From Corynebacterium macginleyi (GTDB lineage Bacteria; Actinomycetota; Actinomycetes; Mycobacteriales; Mycobacteriaceae): 53,139 nucleotides of DNA. The notes under the pieces are model-generated. The model worked only from the letters and a program-made list of their open reading frames with translations. It made no database searches and was not told the DNA's origin. The DNA is taken from contig NZ_REGE01000013.1 of NCBI RefSeq assembly GCF_003688935.1, forward strand, positions 1-53,139. The letters run 5' to 3'. Shown here piece after piece: positions 8,384 through 18,372 of the stretch (position 1 is its first letter; the number at the start of each line of letters is the position of its first letter). The translations under genes were made by a program, and so were the position numbers.

Positions 8384-8875
8384 CTAGGCGTTTTCAGAGA
8401 TCCACTGTTCGGTCAGCTTGCCCTCGTTATCAAAGAGCTCGGCGAGGGATTCGCCCACCTTTGGCTCGATGGCCGCGCCCATCATCGGGATCTTGACGGA
8501 GATCTCATTGGTGTAGGTCAGTGTGGTCGTCTCACCCTCGCCGGCCAGGGAAATATCCCCCTTGAAGTCGACCGGGGTGCCCTTGACGTCTGCGGTGTAG
8601 TTGACGTCAGCGGCCTGGCCGTTGAGCTCACCCACGGTGACCACGCGCTTGACCTTGAGGTCCTGCGAGACCATGGCGCGCACGGCTTCCGGCAAGAGGC
8701 TTGTCGGCAGGACTTCGTAGAGTGTTGCTACGTTATCGGAGAAATCGTGGACCTCGCCTGCCTCTGGAGAGAGATTTTCTACAATGTACTCCCAGTACTC
8801 CTGGGTCAGCAGCGCCTTGTGAACCATGTCGATGGGCTGATTGATGGTTACGGTGTTTTCACTACGAGTTGACAT
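8384..8875 (-). CDS. DUF2505 domain protein, 163 residues
   Basis: MSTRSENTVTINQPIDMVHK begins a START/SRPBCC-like fold. Alternating strands (VKRVVTVGELNGQAADVNY; TTTLTYTNEISVKIPMMG) and a C-terminal helix match DUF2505, found in mycobacteria and corynebacteria. The start at 8875 is preferred over an upstream in-frame ATG at 8926, which would run into the murB coding region. The gene is divergent from murB with only 15 bases between the start codons, so the two control regions overlap. Probably a small hydrophobic-ligand-binding protein; the ligand is unknown. Confidence 0.75.
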   Translation of the reverse strand: MSTRSENTVTINQPIDMVHKALLTQEYWEYIVENLSPEAGEVHDFSDNVATLYEVLPTSLLPEAVRAMVSQDLKVKRVVTVGELNGQAADVNYTADVKGTPVDFKGDISLAGEGETTTLTYTNEISVKIPMMGAAIEPKVGESLAELFDNEGKLTEQWISENA

Positions 8876-8890
8876 GCTCAACAGACTACC

Positions 8891-10027
8891 TTGGTATACG
8901 TGCTTGATAAATTTTTTACGCAACAACTCACAGCAATCGACGGCGTTGACGTGGATCCCACGGCGAGCTTTGCTGATCTCACCACCTTGCGCGTGGGGGG
9001 AAAGCCACGGGTAACGTTGCGTTGTTCGCTGCCTGGATCAGCGGTTGCTGCATTGCGGTACCTCGAGAAAGAAAGTATTCCTTTCATTGTGGTCGGCGGC
9101 GGTTCCAATCTGCTGGTCGCAGATGGTGAGGTCGACGTGGTTGCCGTTGTTCTCGACTTTGCCGCAGTGGATATGGATACCGAAACTGGCCTCGTGCGCG
9201 CCCAAGCCGGTGCGGTATGGGATGAGGTCGTAGAAGAATCCGTGGGGAAGTCCTTGGGCGGTATCGAGTGCCTTTCCGGAATCCCTGGCTCGGTGGGCGC
9301 CGTGCCCGTGCAAAACGTGGGTGCCTATGGTGCCGAAATCGCTGAGGTTTTGACCCGCGTGCGCCTGTATAACCTGCGTACAGATACCGATGAGTGGGTT
9401 CCGGTATCCGATCTTGATTTGGCCTACCGCTATTCCAACCTGAAATTTACCGGTCGCGCGGTGGTGCTTGAGGTCGAACTGCAATTGACTCCGGATGGGA
9501 TGTCTCGACCCTTGCGTTTTGGCCAACTTACTGATAATCCCGGCGAGCGCCGACCCGTCGCGCAGGTGCGCGAAGAGGTCCTCGCGCTGCGCCGCGGTAA
9601 GGGCATGGTGCTCGATGCTGCCGACCACGACACGTGGTCCGCCGGGTCCTTTTTTACCAACCCCGTGGTTGAATCCAGCGTTGCTGATGTCATCCAGGAC
9701 AGGGTGCGTGCCACGCTTGGTGATGCCCCCGCCGACCGCATGCCCCGCCACGCCGCCGCTGCTCCAGCGCAGGGTGAGTCGTCTTCTTACGAGAAGCTTT
9801 CGGCCGCCTGGCTTATCGATAATGCCGGTTTTACAAAGGGCTACCCTGGCTCCGGTCCGGCAACGCTATCGACCAAGCACACCCTGGCATTGACCAACCG
9901 TGGCACCGCTACCGCCGCAGATATCGTCGCGCTGGCTCGTATTATCCGCGATGGTGTTCGCGAGGCCTTCGGTGTTGAGCTTGTGCCCGAGCCGGTGTGG
10001 GTGGGCGTATCTTTGGACGAGGATTAG
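8891..10027 (+). CDS. murB: UDP-N-acetylenolpyruvoylglucosamine reductase MurB
   Basis: This is the NADPH- and FAD-dependent enzyme that makes UDP-MurNAc for peptidoglycan. The FAD-binding VVGGGSNLLVADG (about residues 67-79), LSGIPGSVGAVPVQNVGAYG (about 128-147) and the proton donor serine in WSAGSFFTNPVV (Ser251) are all present. The C-terminal LVPEPVWVGV matches the family end. At 378 residues it is typical of actinobacterial MurB. The first codon is TTG at 8891; GTG at 8900 would give a start three codons later, and no clear ribosome binding site decides between them. A TTGACA at 8869-8874 suggests that the promoter lies within the divergent gene's start. Confidence 0.92.
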   Translation: MVYVLDKFFTQQLTAIDGVDVDPTASFADLTTLRVGGKPRVTLRCSLPGSAVAALRYLEKESIPFIVVGGGSNLLVADGEVDVVAVVLDFAAVDMDTETGLVRAQAGAVWDEVVEESVGKSLGGIECLSGIPGSVGAVPVQNVGAYGAEIAEVLTRVRLYNLRTDTDEWVPVSDLDLAYRYSNLKFTGRAVVLEVELQLTPDGMSRPLRFGQLTDNPGERRPVAQVREEVLALRRGKGMVLDAADHDTWSAGSFFTNPVVESSVADVIQDRVRATLGDAPADRMPRHAAAAPAQGESSSYEKLSAAWLIDNAGFTKGYPGSGPATLSTKHTLALTNRGTATAADIVALARIIRDGVREAFGVELVPEPVWVGVSLDED

Positions 10028-10109
10028 GCCGCGCCTCTCGGCGTGAGCGCCATAAAGTCGCCCTTGTGCGCCGCCCGGCGCAATGCCAGGCACTATGGAC
10101 GGCGCATTC

Positions 10110-10586
10110 TTAGGCGGCCATGACCTTGAGCCAGACCGCCTTGGCGTCCAAGAACTTGCGAGTCGCATCTTGGGCACCCTGCAAGCTGTGGTGAGCGCCC
10201 CAACCGCACTGCTTTTCGTTGGCGGCGGGAACCTCGGTGGCAGTGAGGATATCGTTGAGCGCACCCTCGACGGCGTGCAGCAATTCATCCTGCTCCATGC
10301 CATTGGTGATGGCGTAGAAGCCCGTGCGGCAACCCATAGGGGCAAAGCCGATGAGCTTATCGGTGTAGTTGCGCATAAAGTTGGCCATCATGTGTTCTAC
10401 GGAGTGCAGCGTTTCGGTGTCTAAGTGCTCCTTATTAGGCTGGCAGAAGCGTAGGTCATACTTGATAATTTCCACGCCGCCGCCCAAATCGGTGCGGTCA
10501 GCCACGCGGATATAAGGCGCGCTAACGAGGCGGTGATCGAGCTCGAAGGACTTGACGTTAATTTTCTCTTCGGTTTGTTCAGTCAT
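10110..10586 (-). CDS. luxS: S-ribosylhomocysteine lyase LuxS
   Basis: The enzyme splits S-ribosylhomocysteine into homocysteine and the autoinducer-2 precursor. Metal ligands His61 and His65 in LHSVEHMM and Cys127 in QCGWGAHHS are present, as is the catalytic Cys86 in MGCRTGFYAI. At 158 residues it is of normal length. MTEQTEEK at 10586 is the natural start; GAGGAG lies just upstream, unusually close. It is convergent with murB and follows the acyl-CoA ligase run on the same strand. No other methyl-cycle gene lies nearby, so detoxification versus signalling cannot be decided here. Confidence 0.92.
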   Translation of the reverse strand: MTEQTEEKINVKSFELDHRLVSAPYIRVADRTDLGGGVEIIKYDLRFCQPNKEHLDTETLHSVEHMMANFMRNYTDKLIGFAPMGCRTGFYAITNGMEQDELLHAVEGALNDILTATEVPAANEKQCGWGAHHSLQGAQDATRKFLDAKAVWLKVMAA

Positions 10587-10655
10587 ACTCCTCAGCCTAA
10601 TCGCGGCGGGTGTTACTTCACAGAATAGATTCTTCAACCGAATGCGTGCCGCGAA

Positions 10656-12206
10656 TTAGCGGGATACATCCGCCAGCAAGATTTCTCGCACCTCGTGGCG
10701 GCGGAGCTTGCCCAATTGGTCGGTAGGTAATTCTTTGCGTATCACAAAATGGCGCGGGACCTTATAGCGAGCTAAGAGGCCGCGGCAGTGCTCGCGCAGC
10801 GCTGTCGCGTCGAAGGTCGTGCCGGGGTGGAGCACCAGGCAGGCGGCGACGTCTTCGGAACCATCGGCGCGCGGCACGCCCGCCACCGCGGCTTGGCTCA
10901 CCATCGGGTGGCTCAACAATGCGTGTTCCACTTCGCTGGGGTAGACGTTAAACCCACCGGTGATAATGACTTCTTTAATCCTGCCCACCAGCCGAAAATG
11001 GCCATCGGCCTCGCGCACACCCAGATCGCCGGTGCGCAGCCAATCGCCGTGGAAAGCCTCCCGGGTGGCGGTGGGATTATCGAGGTAGCCCGCAAAAACC
11101 TGGGGTCCGCGGGCGAGGATTTCGCCGGGCGTGCCATCGGGGAGGCTGCGGTCTAGGTCAGTGGGATCCCCAATGCGCAATTCGGTATTGCTCAGTGGTT
11201 TGCCGATGGTCCCCACGCGCCGCTCTTCATTGAGCGGGTTAATGGTCAGCACGGGGGACGCCTCGGTGAGTCCGTAGCCCTCGACGAGCATGCCACCGGT
11301 TCGGTCTTGCCAGGGCTCGATGATGCGTGCAGGCAGCGATGCTGCCCCGGAAATGGCGTAGCGCACCCCACCTAAGTCCGCGGTTTGCTCGGCGGCTGGT
11401 TTAGCAGTGGCTCCGGCCTCAGATCCAGTTGCCGGTTCGCTCATTGCGCGCTCATAAATGGTTGGGACACCCGGCATCCATGTCGGGCGGTGCTGTGTCA
11501 AGGCGCTGACGACGGCCGCGGGGCGGGGGGAAGGTAGCAGGATGATTTCGGCGGCGCAGCGCACGGCGAGCAAGACACTCATGGTCAATCCATAGGAATG
11601 GAACATCGGGAGCGTGGCGAGGAAGCGCTCGTGTCCGGGGCGCAGATCGGCCTGGGCTTCCAATTGCAGGCAGTTGGCGGCGAGGTTGCGGTGCGTGAGT
11701 ACCACCCCCTTGGGCTGGCCTGTGGTGCCGGAGGTGTAGAGAATAAGGGCGGCATCGGCAAGCATGGCCTGGCGGTGGGGCACTGGGGCTCCGGAAAGGG
11801 GAAGGGGGACCGCCAAGGACACGGGGATTACCGTGCTGGCCAAGCCGTTGACCACGGCGGTGACCTGATCCCAGACCAGGGCGATGCGGGCGCCGTGGTG
11901 GGCAAAGAGCGGGGCCAGTTCGTGAGCGGTGTAGTGCGGGTTATGTTCGACGACGACTGCGCCCAGACGCAGTACTGCAAAAAACGCAATGACATGCTGC
12001 GGGCAGTTGGGCAAGACCAGCGCTACACGGTCGCCGGGGCGGATTCCCATTTCCTGCAGGCCGCCGGCGGCAGCGGCGATGCGGGTATCAAGCTCCTTGT
12101 AGCTCAGGGTCTCGCCCTCGAAAAAGGTGGCGGGACGGTGGGGAAAGTTGGCTACTGCGGTGGCGAGGAAATCCGTCAGCGTGGCGTCGTATTCGTGGTC
12201 TGACAT
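10656..12206 (-). CDS. AMP-binding acyl-CoA ligase, 516 residues
   Basis: ANL-superfamily adenylating enzyme that activates a carboxylic acid as acyl-AMP and then acyl-CoA. The P-loop-like ILYTSGTTGQPKGVVLTHRN is at about residues 154-173, GYGLTEASPV at about 316-325, WLRTGDLG with the adenylate-binding Asp follows, and the hinge and C-terminal lysine region KEVIITGGFNVYPSEVE ... LGKLRRHEV closes it. It starts 11 bases after the upstream paralog's stop, so it belongs to the same leftward transcript. It is shorter and more divergent than the two FadD paralogs upstream; the substrate is not predictable. Locally high GC. Confidence 0.85.
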   Translation of the reverse strand: MSDHEYDATLTDFLATAVANFPHRPATFFEGETLSYKELDTRIAAAAGGLQEMGIRPGDRVALVLPNCPQHVIAFFAVLRLGAVVVEHNPHYTAHELAPLFAHHGARIALVWDQVTAVVNGLASTVIPVSLAVPLPLSGAPVPHRQAMLADAALILYTSGTTGQPKGVVLTHRNLAANCLQLEAQADLRPGHERFLATLPMFHSYGLTMSVLLAVRCAAEIILLPSPRPAAVVSALTQHRPTWMPGVPTIYERAMSEPATGSEAGATAKPAAEQTADLGGVRYAISGAASLPARIIEPWQDRTGGMLVEGYGLTEASPVLTINPLNEERRVGTIGKPLSNTELRIGDPTDLDRSLPDGTPGEILARGPQVFAGYLDNPTATREAFHGDWLRTGDLGVREADGHFRLVGRIKEVIITGGFNVYPSEVEHALLSHPMVSQAAVAGVPRADGSEDVAACLVLHPGTTFDATALREHCRGLLARYKVPRHFVIRKELPTDQLGKLRRHEVREILLADVSR

Positions 12207-12217
12207 GGTGGTTAATA

Positions 12218-13927
12218 TTAAGCCTTCTGCTTTATGAGGTCGAGCAGATCCTCCTGCACCATGCGGCGGCGGACCTTGCCCAACTGGTCCGAGGCTAGCT
12301 CCTTAAAGTGGTAGAAGGTGCGCGGGACCTTGTAGCGGGTCAGGCGCTGGCGGCAGAAGGACTTGAGGCCGTCTGGGTCCAGCACTGCGCCATCGCGCAG
12401 GACGACGCAGGCAACGACATCCTCGGAGCCATCCTTGCGCGGACGGCCCACCACCGCGACGTCTTTGACGTCTGGGTGCTTGCGCACTACTTCTTCGACC
12501 TCTGCTGGGTACACGTTAAATCCGCCGGTGATAATGATTTCCTTGATGCGGCTAACCAGCCGGACCCAGCCGTCTTCGTCCATGATGGCCATATCGCCGG
12601 TGCGGAACCACCCATTGTGGAAGCACTCCTCGGTGGCTTTCTCGTTATTGAAATAGCCTTGGAAGACCTGCGGTCCGCGGGCCAGCATCTCGCCCGGCTC
12701 GCCATCCGGCTGGGTTTCATCGAGGTTATCTGGGTTGCCAATGCGCACCTCGACATCGGGAAAGGGCAGGCCTATATATCCGGGGCGGCGGTTGCCGTTC
12801 ATGGGGTTGCCAACGAGGACCGGGGAGGTCTCCGTCATGCCAAAGCCCTCGACAAGGCGGCCGCCGGTCATAAATTCCCAGCGCTCCATGACATCAACCG
12901 GCAGGGTAGCGGCGCCGGAAAAGGCATTGCTTATCCCGGCGAGATCCACCCCCTTTTCCTCGGCGGCGTCCATGATTTTCTCGTATAGCGTGGGTACGCC
13001 TGGTAGCCAGGTGGGGGTGTGCTTCTTGATGGTGTCTATGATGAGCGGCATGTGCGGGGAAGGGACCAGGATGAGCTCGGCGCCGAAGTAGATGCTGAGT
13101 ACGCAGAGCGTGGTCATGCCGTAGGCATGAAAGAGTGGTAAGGCGGCGAGGAAGCGCTGTTCGCCGGCGTCCATATTTGTCAGCCAGGCTTCGCCCTGTA
13201 CGCAGTTGGCAATGAGGTTGCCGTGCGAAAGCAGCGCGCCCTTGGGTTTGCCGGTGGTGCCGGAGGTATAGAGGATGAGCGCGATATCTTTCTGTGTGAC
13301 CTGGGCAATCTCGAGGTCCTTGCCGTCACCGCCGATGGCGGAGCCGATCAGGGTGGACCAGGCCACGGTGTTAGGAGCCGCTCCGGTCAGCTGCTCGCGT
13401 TTGGCGGCCAGCGGGGGCAGGGGAATCCGGAGCGCGAGGCGCTTGAGCGGCGGCATTGCATCGATCATATTGACGGACACGATGGTCTCTAGCGGGGTGG
13501 TGGCGCGAATTTTCTCCAAGGTGGGCGCGGTTTTATCCCAGGCGATGACCACGCGCGCGCCGTGATCCTGGAAAAGCCCCTCGAGCTCGTGGGCGGTGTA
13601 GAGCGGGTTGTGTTCTACTGCGGTGGCGCCGAGCAGCTGGATGGCATAAAACGCCACCACGTGTTGGGGGCAGTTGGGCATGACGATGGCGACCCGATCA
13701 CCAGGACGGATGCCAAAGGCCTTAAGTCCTGCGGCAGCGGCGCGCACCTGTGCGTCTAATTCCGCGTAGTTTTGCGTATTGCCAAAGAAGTAGGTAGCGG
13801 ATTTATTCGCATTGATGCGGAGGTTATTGACGTAGTAGTCAACGATGGTTTTATCGCCGTAATCAAGCGTGGCGGGGGTCCAGTCGCTGTAGTGCTTAAT
13901 CCAGGCCCGGGATTCATATGCAGACAC
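12218..13927 (-). CDS. long-chain fatty-acid-CoA ligase (FadD type), 569 residues
   Basis: Start is GTG at 13927, preceded by GGGAAGAG; the protein then aligns from its first residues (SAYESRAWIKHYSDW) with the paralog at 14518. Upstream in-frame ATGs would overlap ogt. Features are ILYTSGTTGKPKGALLSHGN, EGFGMTETSPVLVG, FRTGDMAIMDEDG and KEIIITGGFNVYPAEVEEV. It activates fatty acids for beta-oxidation or lipid assembly in the cytoplasm. Together with the gene at 14518 it is a clear tandem duplication now separated by ogt. Confidence 0.87.
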   Translation of the reverse strand: MSAYESRAWIKHYSDWTPATLDYGDKTIVDYYVNNLRINANKSATYFFGNTQNYAELDAQVRAAAAGLKAFGIRPGDRVAIVMPNCPQHVVAFYAIQLLGATAVEHNPLYTAHELEGLFQDHGARVVIAWDKTAPTLEKIRATTPLETIVSVNMIDAMPPLKRLALRIPLPPLAAKREQLTGAAPNTVAWSTLIGSAIGGDGKDLEIAQVTQKDIALILYTSGTTGKPKGALLSHGNLIANCVQGEAWLTNMDAGEQRFLAALPLFHAYGMTTLCVLSIYFGAELILVPSPHMPLIIDTIKKHTPTWLPGVPTLYEKIMDAAEEKGVDLAGISNAFSGAATLPVDVMERWEFMTGGRLVEGFGMTETSPVLVGNPMNGNRRPGYIGLPFPDVEVRIGNPDNLDETQPDGEPGEMLARGPQVFQGYFNNEKATEECFHNGWFRTGDMAIMDEDGWVRLVSRIKEIIITGGFNVYPAEVEEVVRKHPDVKDVAVVGRPRKDGSEDVVACVVLRDGAVLDPDGLKSFCRQRLTRYKVPRTFYHFKELASDQLGKVRRRMVQEDLLDLIKQKA

Positions 13928-13997
13928 ACTCTTCCCTTTCGTTTGGTGAACAAAAATAATATTAGGGGAGAGTATATCCGGAACGTGCGGAACTCCT

Positions 13998-14504
13998 CTA
14001 GTTTTCTTCGAGTGCCAGCAAAAAACGCTTGATGTCCAGACCTCCGGCATAGCCGCCGAGCGATCCATCGCTGCGCAGTACGCGGTGGCAGGGCCGAATA
14101 ATCGGCAGGGGATTGGCGCCGCAGGCGCTGCCAACCGCCCGGCTAGCAGTGGGGCGCCCTACGGCGGCCGCGAGTTCGCCATAGCTTGAGACCATGCCGT
14201 AGCCAATGGTGTCGAGCTGCGCGTGAATTTGGGCGCGAAACTCGGTTGTCGGCGCCGGGTTAAGCGGCAGTTCGAACTCACGGCGGCACCCGGCGAAATA
14301 TTCCGCCAACTGCTCATGCGTCGCGTCTAAGATAGCTGCACTGCGCTTGTTGATGCCCCCATTTTCCGCGCTGGTGACCTCTCCGTGAACTTTGCTAGCT
14401 TCGGTGCAGCCCGCCCTGAGCACACCGAAATCGACGCGGGACAGCCCGTCTGCGTCCGCGGTGAGCAATAGGGGGCCGATGGGGGTATCGATGATGCGCA
14501 GCAT
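13998..14504 (-). CDS. ogt: methylated-DNA-protein cysteine methyltransferase
   Basis: A suicide repair protein that removes alkyl groups from O6-guanine. The active site PCHRV with acceptor Cys139 is present (IIRPCHRVLR), preceded by the HTH region YGMVSSYGELAAAVGRP and SRAVGSACGANPLP with the Asn hinge. At 168 residues the length is normal for the Ogt type. It lies between two paralogous fadD genes on the same strand, 13 bases after one stop and 70 bases before the next start, so it is likely co-transcribed with lipid genes. That placement is unusual for a DNA repair gene. Confidence 0.9.
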   Translation of the reverse strand: MLRIIDTPIGPLLLTADADGLSRVDFGVLRAGCTEASKVHGEVTSAENGGINKRSAAILDATHEQLAEYFAGCRREFELPLNPAPTTEFRAQIHAQLDTIGYGMVSSYGELAAAVGRPTASRAVGSACGANPLPIIRPCHRVLRSDGSLGGYAGGLDIKRFLLALEEN

Positions 14505-14517
14505 GGTGGCGTGAACT

Positions 14518-16236
14518 TTAGGAGTCCTTTTCCGCCTCGAGGCGGTTAATGAGGTCTTCTTGCACCTCGCGGCGCCGAATTTTACCCATCTGGTCCTTGG
14601 CTAGCTCCTCAAAGTGGTAGAAGGTGCGCGGTACCTTGTAGCGGGTTAAGCGCTCGCGGCAGTAGTCCTTAAGGCCCTCGGGATCGAGTGCGGCGCCATC
14701 AGCAAGGTCGAGGCAGGCCACAACGTCTTCAGAGCCATCGTCGCGCGGCCGGCCCACCACGGCAGCTTCGTCGATGCTGGGGTGCTCGCACAGGATTTGT
14801 TCGACTTCGCCGGGGTAGACGTTGAAACCGCCGGTGATGATGATTTCCTTGATGCGGCTGACCAGGCGGATGAAGCCGTCTTCCTCCATGATGCCCATGT
14901 CACCGGTGCGGAACCAGTCACCGTGGAAGGCGGCGTCGGTGGCTTCCGGGTTATTGAGATAGCCCTTGAAAACCTGGGGGCCGCGGGCCAGCACCTCGCC
15001 CTCGACGCCGTCCGGCTGGGTCTCATCCAGGTTATCGGGGTTGGCGATGCGCACCTCGGTATCCGGGAAGGGGATGCCCACGTAGCCCGGGCGGCGGTCA
15101 GTACTCATGGGGTTTGCCACGATGATGGGTGAGCACTCGGTAAGGCCATAGCCCTCCACGAGCAGACCGCTGGTGGCGTGTTCCCACCTAGTGACGGTCT
15201 CTGAAGGCAGGGTGGATGCGCCAGAGAAGGCCGCGCGCACGCCCTTGATGGGAACCTCTTGCTTCTCGGCGGCCTTGACTATGCGCTCGTACAGAGTAGG
15301 AACGCCCGGGACCCAGGTCGGGGTGTGCTTCTTCATTAGCTGCATAATGAGCGGGATCTGCGGCATGGGTAGGATGACCAATTCGCCGCCGATGAGCTGG
15401 GCCAAGGTGACGTTCATGGTCAGGCCATAGGCGTGAAAGAAAGGCAAAGCGGCAAGCATGCGCTCCGGTTTATCACCCAAGCCCGGAACCCAGGCCTTGC
15501 CATGGAGCAGGTTGGATACGAGGTTGCCGTGCGAGAGCATCGCCCCCTTGGGGGCACCAGTGGTACCAGAGGTGTACATCACCAGCGCGATGGTGTCCTT
15601 ATCAATGTCCTCCGGTGTCTTAATATCGCTGCCGTTGCCGCCGATCGCATCGCCAATCAGCGCCTCCCACGGCACGGTATTTGGGGCGGGGGTAGAAAGC
15701 TGCTCGCGCTTGGCCTTGAGCGGGGGAAGCGGCAGGCGCAGCGCGGCGCGCTGCAGGGCGGGCATGGCGTTGATCATGTTGATGGACACGACCGTTTCCA
15801 GATTGGTGGTAGCCCGCAACTTCTCCAGAGTGGGTGCGGCTTTGTCCCAAGCGATGGCGATGCGCGCTCCGTGGTCTTGGAACAGGCCCTCCAGTTCGTG
15901 GGCGGTGTAGAGCGGGTTGTGCAGCACCACCTGGGCGCCCAACTTCAAAATGGCATAAAAGGCCGCGATGTACTGCGGGTTATTGGGGGCGACGATGGCT
16001 ACTCGGTCACCGGGGCGCACGCCAAAGGCCTTCAGACCGGCTGCGGCGGCGCGCACTTGGCGGTCCAGCTCGGAATAGTTTTGGGTGCGTCCGAAGAAAT
16101 ACGTGGCTGACCTATCGCCATTGACCTCGAGATTATTGTCATACAAGTCCAACAGGGTGGTGTTGCCATAGTCGAGGCTATGCGGCGTCCATTCTGGGTA
16201 ATACTGGAGCCATGCCTTTGATTCATAAGCGGACAA
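14518..16236 (-). CDS. long-chain fatty-acid-CoA ligase (FadD type), 572 residues
   Basis: Starts with TTG at 16236 (SAYESKAWLQYYPEW follows), with GAAAGG about 8 bases upstream; the same N-terminus occurs in the paralog at 12218. Motifs: VMYTSGTTGAPKGAMLSHGN, EGYGLTECSPIIVANP, WFRTGDMGIMEEDG, KEIIITGGFNVYPGEVEQI and DQMGKIRRREV with the C-terminal catalytic lysine. Cytoplasmic fatty acid activation. First gene of the leftward run fadD-ogt-fadD-AMP ligase-luxS, divergent from mshA with 66 bases between starts. Confidence 0.87.
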   Translation of the reverse strand: MSAYESKAWLQYYPEWTPHSLDYGNTTLLDLYDNNLEVNGDRSATYFFGRTQNYSELDRQVRAAAAGLKAFGVRPGDRVAIVAPNNPQYIAAFYAILKLGAQVVLHNPLYTAHELEGLFQDHGARIAIAWDKAAPTLEKLRATTNLETVVSINMINAMPALQRAALRLPLPPLKAKREQLSTPAPNTVPWEALIGDAIGGNGSDIKTPEDIDKDTIALVMYTSGTTGAPKGAMLSHGNLVSNLLHGKAWVPGLGDKPERMLAALPFFHAYGLTMNVTLAQLIGGELVILPMPQIPLIMQLMKKHTPTWVPGVPTLYERIVKAAEKQEVPIKGVRAAFSGASTLPSETVTRWEHATSGLLVEGYGLTECSPIIVANPMSTDRRPGYVGIPFPDTEVRIANPDNLDETQPDGVEGEVLARGPQVFKGYLNNPEATDAAFHGDWFRTGDMGIMEEDGFIRLVSRIKEIIITGGFNVYPGEVEQILCEHPSIDEAAVVGRPRDDGSEDVVACLDLADGAALDPEGLKDYCRERLTRYKVPRTFYHFEELAKDQMGKIRRREVQEDLINRLEAEKDS

Positions 16237-16302
16237 TGCGTGGCCTTTCGGTAGCGTAGGTTGCTGGCAGGGGCCAGTATAGCGTCGCTAAAATGGAGCA
16301 AC

Positions 16303-17568
16303 ATGCGCATCGCCATGATTTCTATGCATACCTCCCCTATTGAGCAGCCTGGCTCCGGAGATGCCGGCGGAATGAATGTTTACGTTTTAAATGTTGCCTG
16401 CCAATTAGCCAAACTTGGCGTTGAGGTAGATGTCTTTACCCGCGCTACGCGCCCCAGCCACAAAGAAATCATGGACGTGGCCTCCAACTTGCGGGTGATT
16501 AATATTGTGGCCGGCCCCTTTGAGGGTCTAGAAAAGGAAGATCTGCCCACCCAGCTCGCAGCCTTTTCCGGCGGGATGGTGCAATTTGCCAGGCGGCAGG
16601 GCAAAAAATATGACCTCATTCACTCCCACTACTGGCTCTCCGGCCAGGTGGGGTGGCTGTTGCGCGATCTCTGGGGCATTCCCCTAGTCCACACGGCCCA
16701 CACTCTGGCCGCGGTTAAAAACGCCCACCGCACCGCCGAAGACACCGTGGAATCGGAGGCGCGGCGCATCTGCGAGCAGCAATTGGTGGATAATGCTGAT
16801 GTCCTCGTGGTCAATACCGATCAGGAAGCCCGCGATCTTGCCGAGCATTATGATGCCGAGCGTGACATTATCCGCGTGGTCTCGCCGGGTGCTGACGTGG
16901 GCCTTTTCACCCACGGTACCGACCGCAACACTGAGCGCTCCCGCCGCGAGCTGGGTATCCCGCTGCACACCAAGGTCGTGGCTTTTGTTGGCCGCTTGCA
17001 GAAATTCAAGGGGCCGGAGGTACTCATCCGCGCTGCCGCCGAGCTCTATCGCCGGGAACCCACCCGCGATTTTCAGGTCCTCATCTGTGGCGGGCCATCT
17101 GGGGCAAATGCCTCGCCGGAGGCTTATAGAGAACTGGCCCGGGAGTTGGGCGTTTACAAGCGCGTGCGCTTTCTCGGCCCCCGGCCTCCCGAAGAGCTGG
17201 TGGGGGTGTACCGCGCTGCGGATATTGTTGCGGTGCCCAGCTACAACGAATCCTTTGGACTGGTGGCGCTCGAGGCCCAGGCCTCGGGGACGCCGGTCGT
17301 CGCCGCAGCCGTGGGTGGGCTGCCCATCGCCGTTCTCGATGGTCAAACCGGCCTACTGGTGCCGTCCCATTCGCCGCAGGAGTGGGCAGATTCGCTGAGC
17401 GAGCTACTTGCTGATGACGCCCGGCGCATCGCCATGGGAGAGGCTGCTGTCGCGCATGCCGCTCGCTTTAGCTGGACTAATACGGCCCGGGCACTGAGGA
17501 AGATTTATGCCGACACCCAGCAGATCCCAGTGCCTGACTGCTATCAACGTCGCGCGAAGGGAGACTAG
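16303..17568 (+). CDS. mshA: D-inositol-3-phosphate glycosyltransferase MshA (mycothiol)
   Basis: First committed enzyme of mycothiol biosynthesis: transfers GlcNAc from UDP-GlcNAc to inositol-3-phosphate. GT-B fold; acceptor-side loop [20 protein letters not shown] (about residues 6-25), donor-side [20 protein letters not shown] (about 310-329). ATG 16303 has GGAG five bases upstream; an in-frame start 42 bases earlier lacks a site. TAAAAT at about 16289 could be the -10 of a promoter with a very short leader. 421 residues, normal. Marks the organism as mycothiol-producing. Confidence 0.92.
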   Translation: MRIAMISMHTSPIEQPGSGDAGGMNVYVLNVACQLAKLGVEVDVFTRATRPSHKEIMDVASNLRVINIVAGPFEGLEKEDLPTQLAAFSGGMVQFARRQGKKYDLIHSHYWLSGQVGWLLRDLWGIPLVHTAHTLAAVKNAHRTAEDTVESEARRICEQQLVDNADVLVVNTDQEARDLAEHYDAERDIIRVVSPGADVGLFTHGTDRNTERSRRELGIPLHTKVVAFVGRLQKFKGPEVLIRAAAELYRREPTRDFQVLICGGPSGANASPEAYRELARELGVYKRVRFLGPRPPEELVGVYRAADIVAVPSYNESFGLVALEAQASGTPVVAAAVGGLPIAVLDGQTGLLVPSHSPQEWADSLSELLADDARRIAMGEAAVAHAARFSWTNTARALRKIYADTQQIPVPDCYQRRAKGD

Positions 17569-17609
17569 CCTCACTGACGCGCCGGTCAGTTTCGTGGCAT
17601 GCTGGAGGC

Positions 17610-18356
17610 ATGACTAACGGAAAACTGATTCTTCTTCGTCACGGCCAATCCACTTGGAATGAATCCAACCAATTTACCGGTTGGGTTGATGTTGATCTGA
17701 CAGAAAAGGGTGAAGCAGAGGCCAAGCGCGGCGGCGAGCTACTCGCACAAGAAGGCATCCTGCCCAACGTGCTGTACACCTCCTTGCTGCGCCGTGCCAT
17801 CCGCACCGCCAATATCGCTCTGAATGCGGCCGACCGCCACTGGATCCCGGTCATCCGCGACTGGCGCCTCAATGAGCGCCACTACGGTGCCTTGCAGGGG
17901 CTGAACAAGGCAGAAACCAAGGAAAAATACGGCGAGGACCAGTTCATGGCCTGGCGCCGTTCCTATGACACGCGCCCGCCCGAGCTTGCCGATGGCGCCG
18001 AGTACTCCCAGGCCGACGATCCCCGCTACGCGGATGTGAGCAAGGTTCCACAGACGGAGTGTCTAAAGGACGTTGTCGAGCGCTTTGTTCCCTACTTCGA
18101 GGAAGAGATCCTGCCGCGGGCCAAGAAGGGCGAGTCCGTCATGATCGCAGCGCACGGCAATTCCCTGCGTGCCTTGGTCAAACATCTCGATGGCATTTCC
18201 GATGATGACATCGCCGGGCTGAATATCCCGACCGGTATTCCGCTGGTTTATGAGATTGCGGAGGATGGCTCCGTGGTCAATGAGGGCGGCACGTACCTAG
18301 ACCCAGAGGCCGCCGAGGCTGGGGCCGCTGCCGTCGCCGCGCAGGGTGGTAAGTAA
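17610..18356 (+). CDS. gpmA: 2,3-bisphosphoglycerate-dependent phosphoglycerate mutase
   Basis: Glycolytic interconversion of 3- and 2-phosphoglycerate. Catalytic His11 in [18 protein letters not shown], the [11 protein letters not shown] block and [14 protein letters not shown] with the second histidine are all present. 248 residues, with an Ala-rich C-terminal tail. A CTGGAGG site precedes the ATG. The gene sits upstream of senX3-regX3 exactly as gpm1 does in Mycobacterium tuberculosis. Confidence 0.93.
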   Translation: MTNGKLILLRHGQSTWNESNQFTGWVDVDLTEKGEAEAKRGGELLAQEGILPNVLYTSLLRRAIRTANIALNAADRHWIPVIRDWRLNERHYGALQGLNKAETKEKYGEDQFMAWRRSYDTRPPELADGAEYSQADDPRYADVSKVPQTECLKDVVERFVPYFEEEILPRAKKGESVMIAAHGNSLRALVKHLDGISDDDIAGLNIPTGIPLVYEIAEDGSVVNEGGTYLDPEAAEAGAAAVAAQGGK

Positions 18357-18372
18357 CCCATCGCTATATATT

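Noticed and set aside
10110..10586. A quorum-sensing locus
   Set aside because: Only luxS is present; no receptor or transport genes are nearby, so only the metabolic reaction is claimed.
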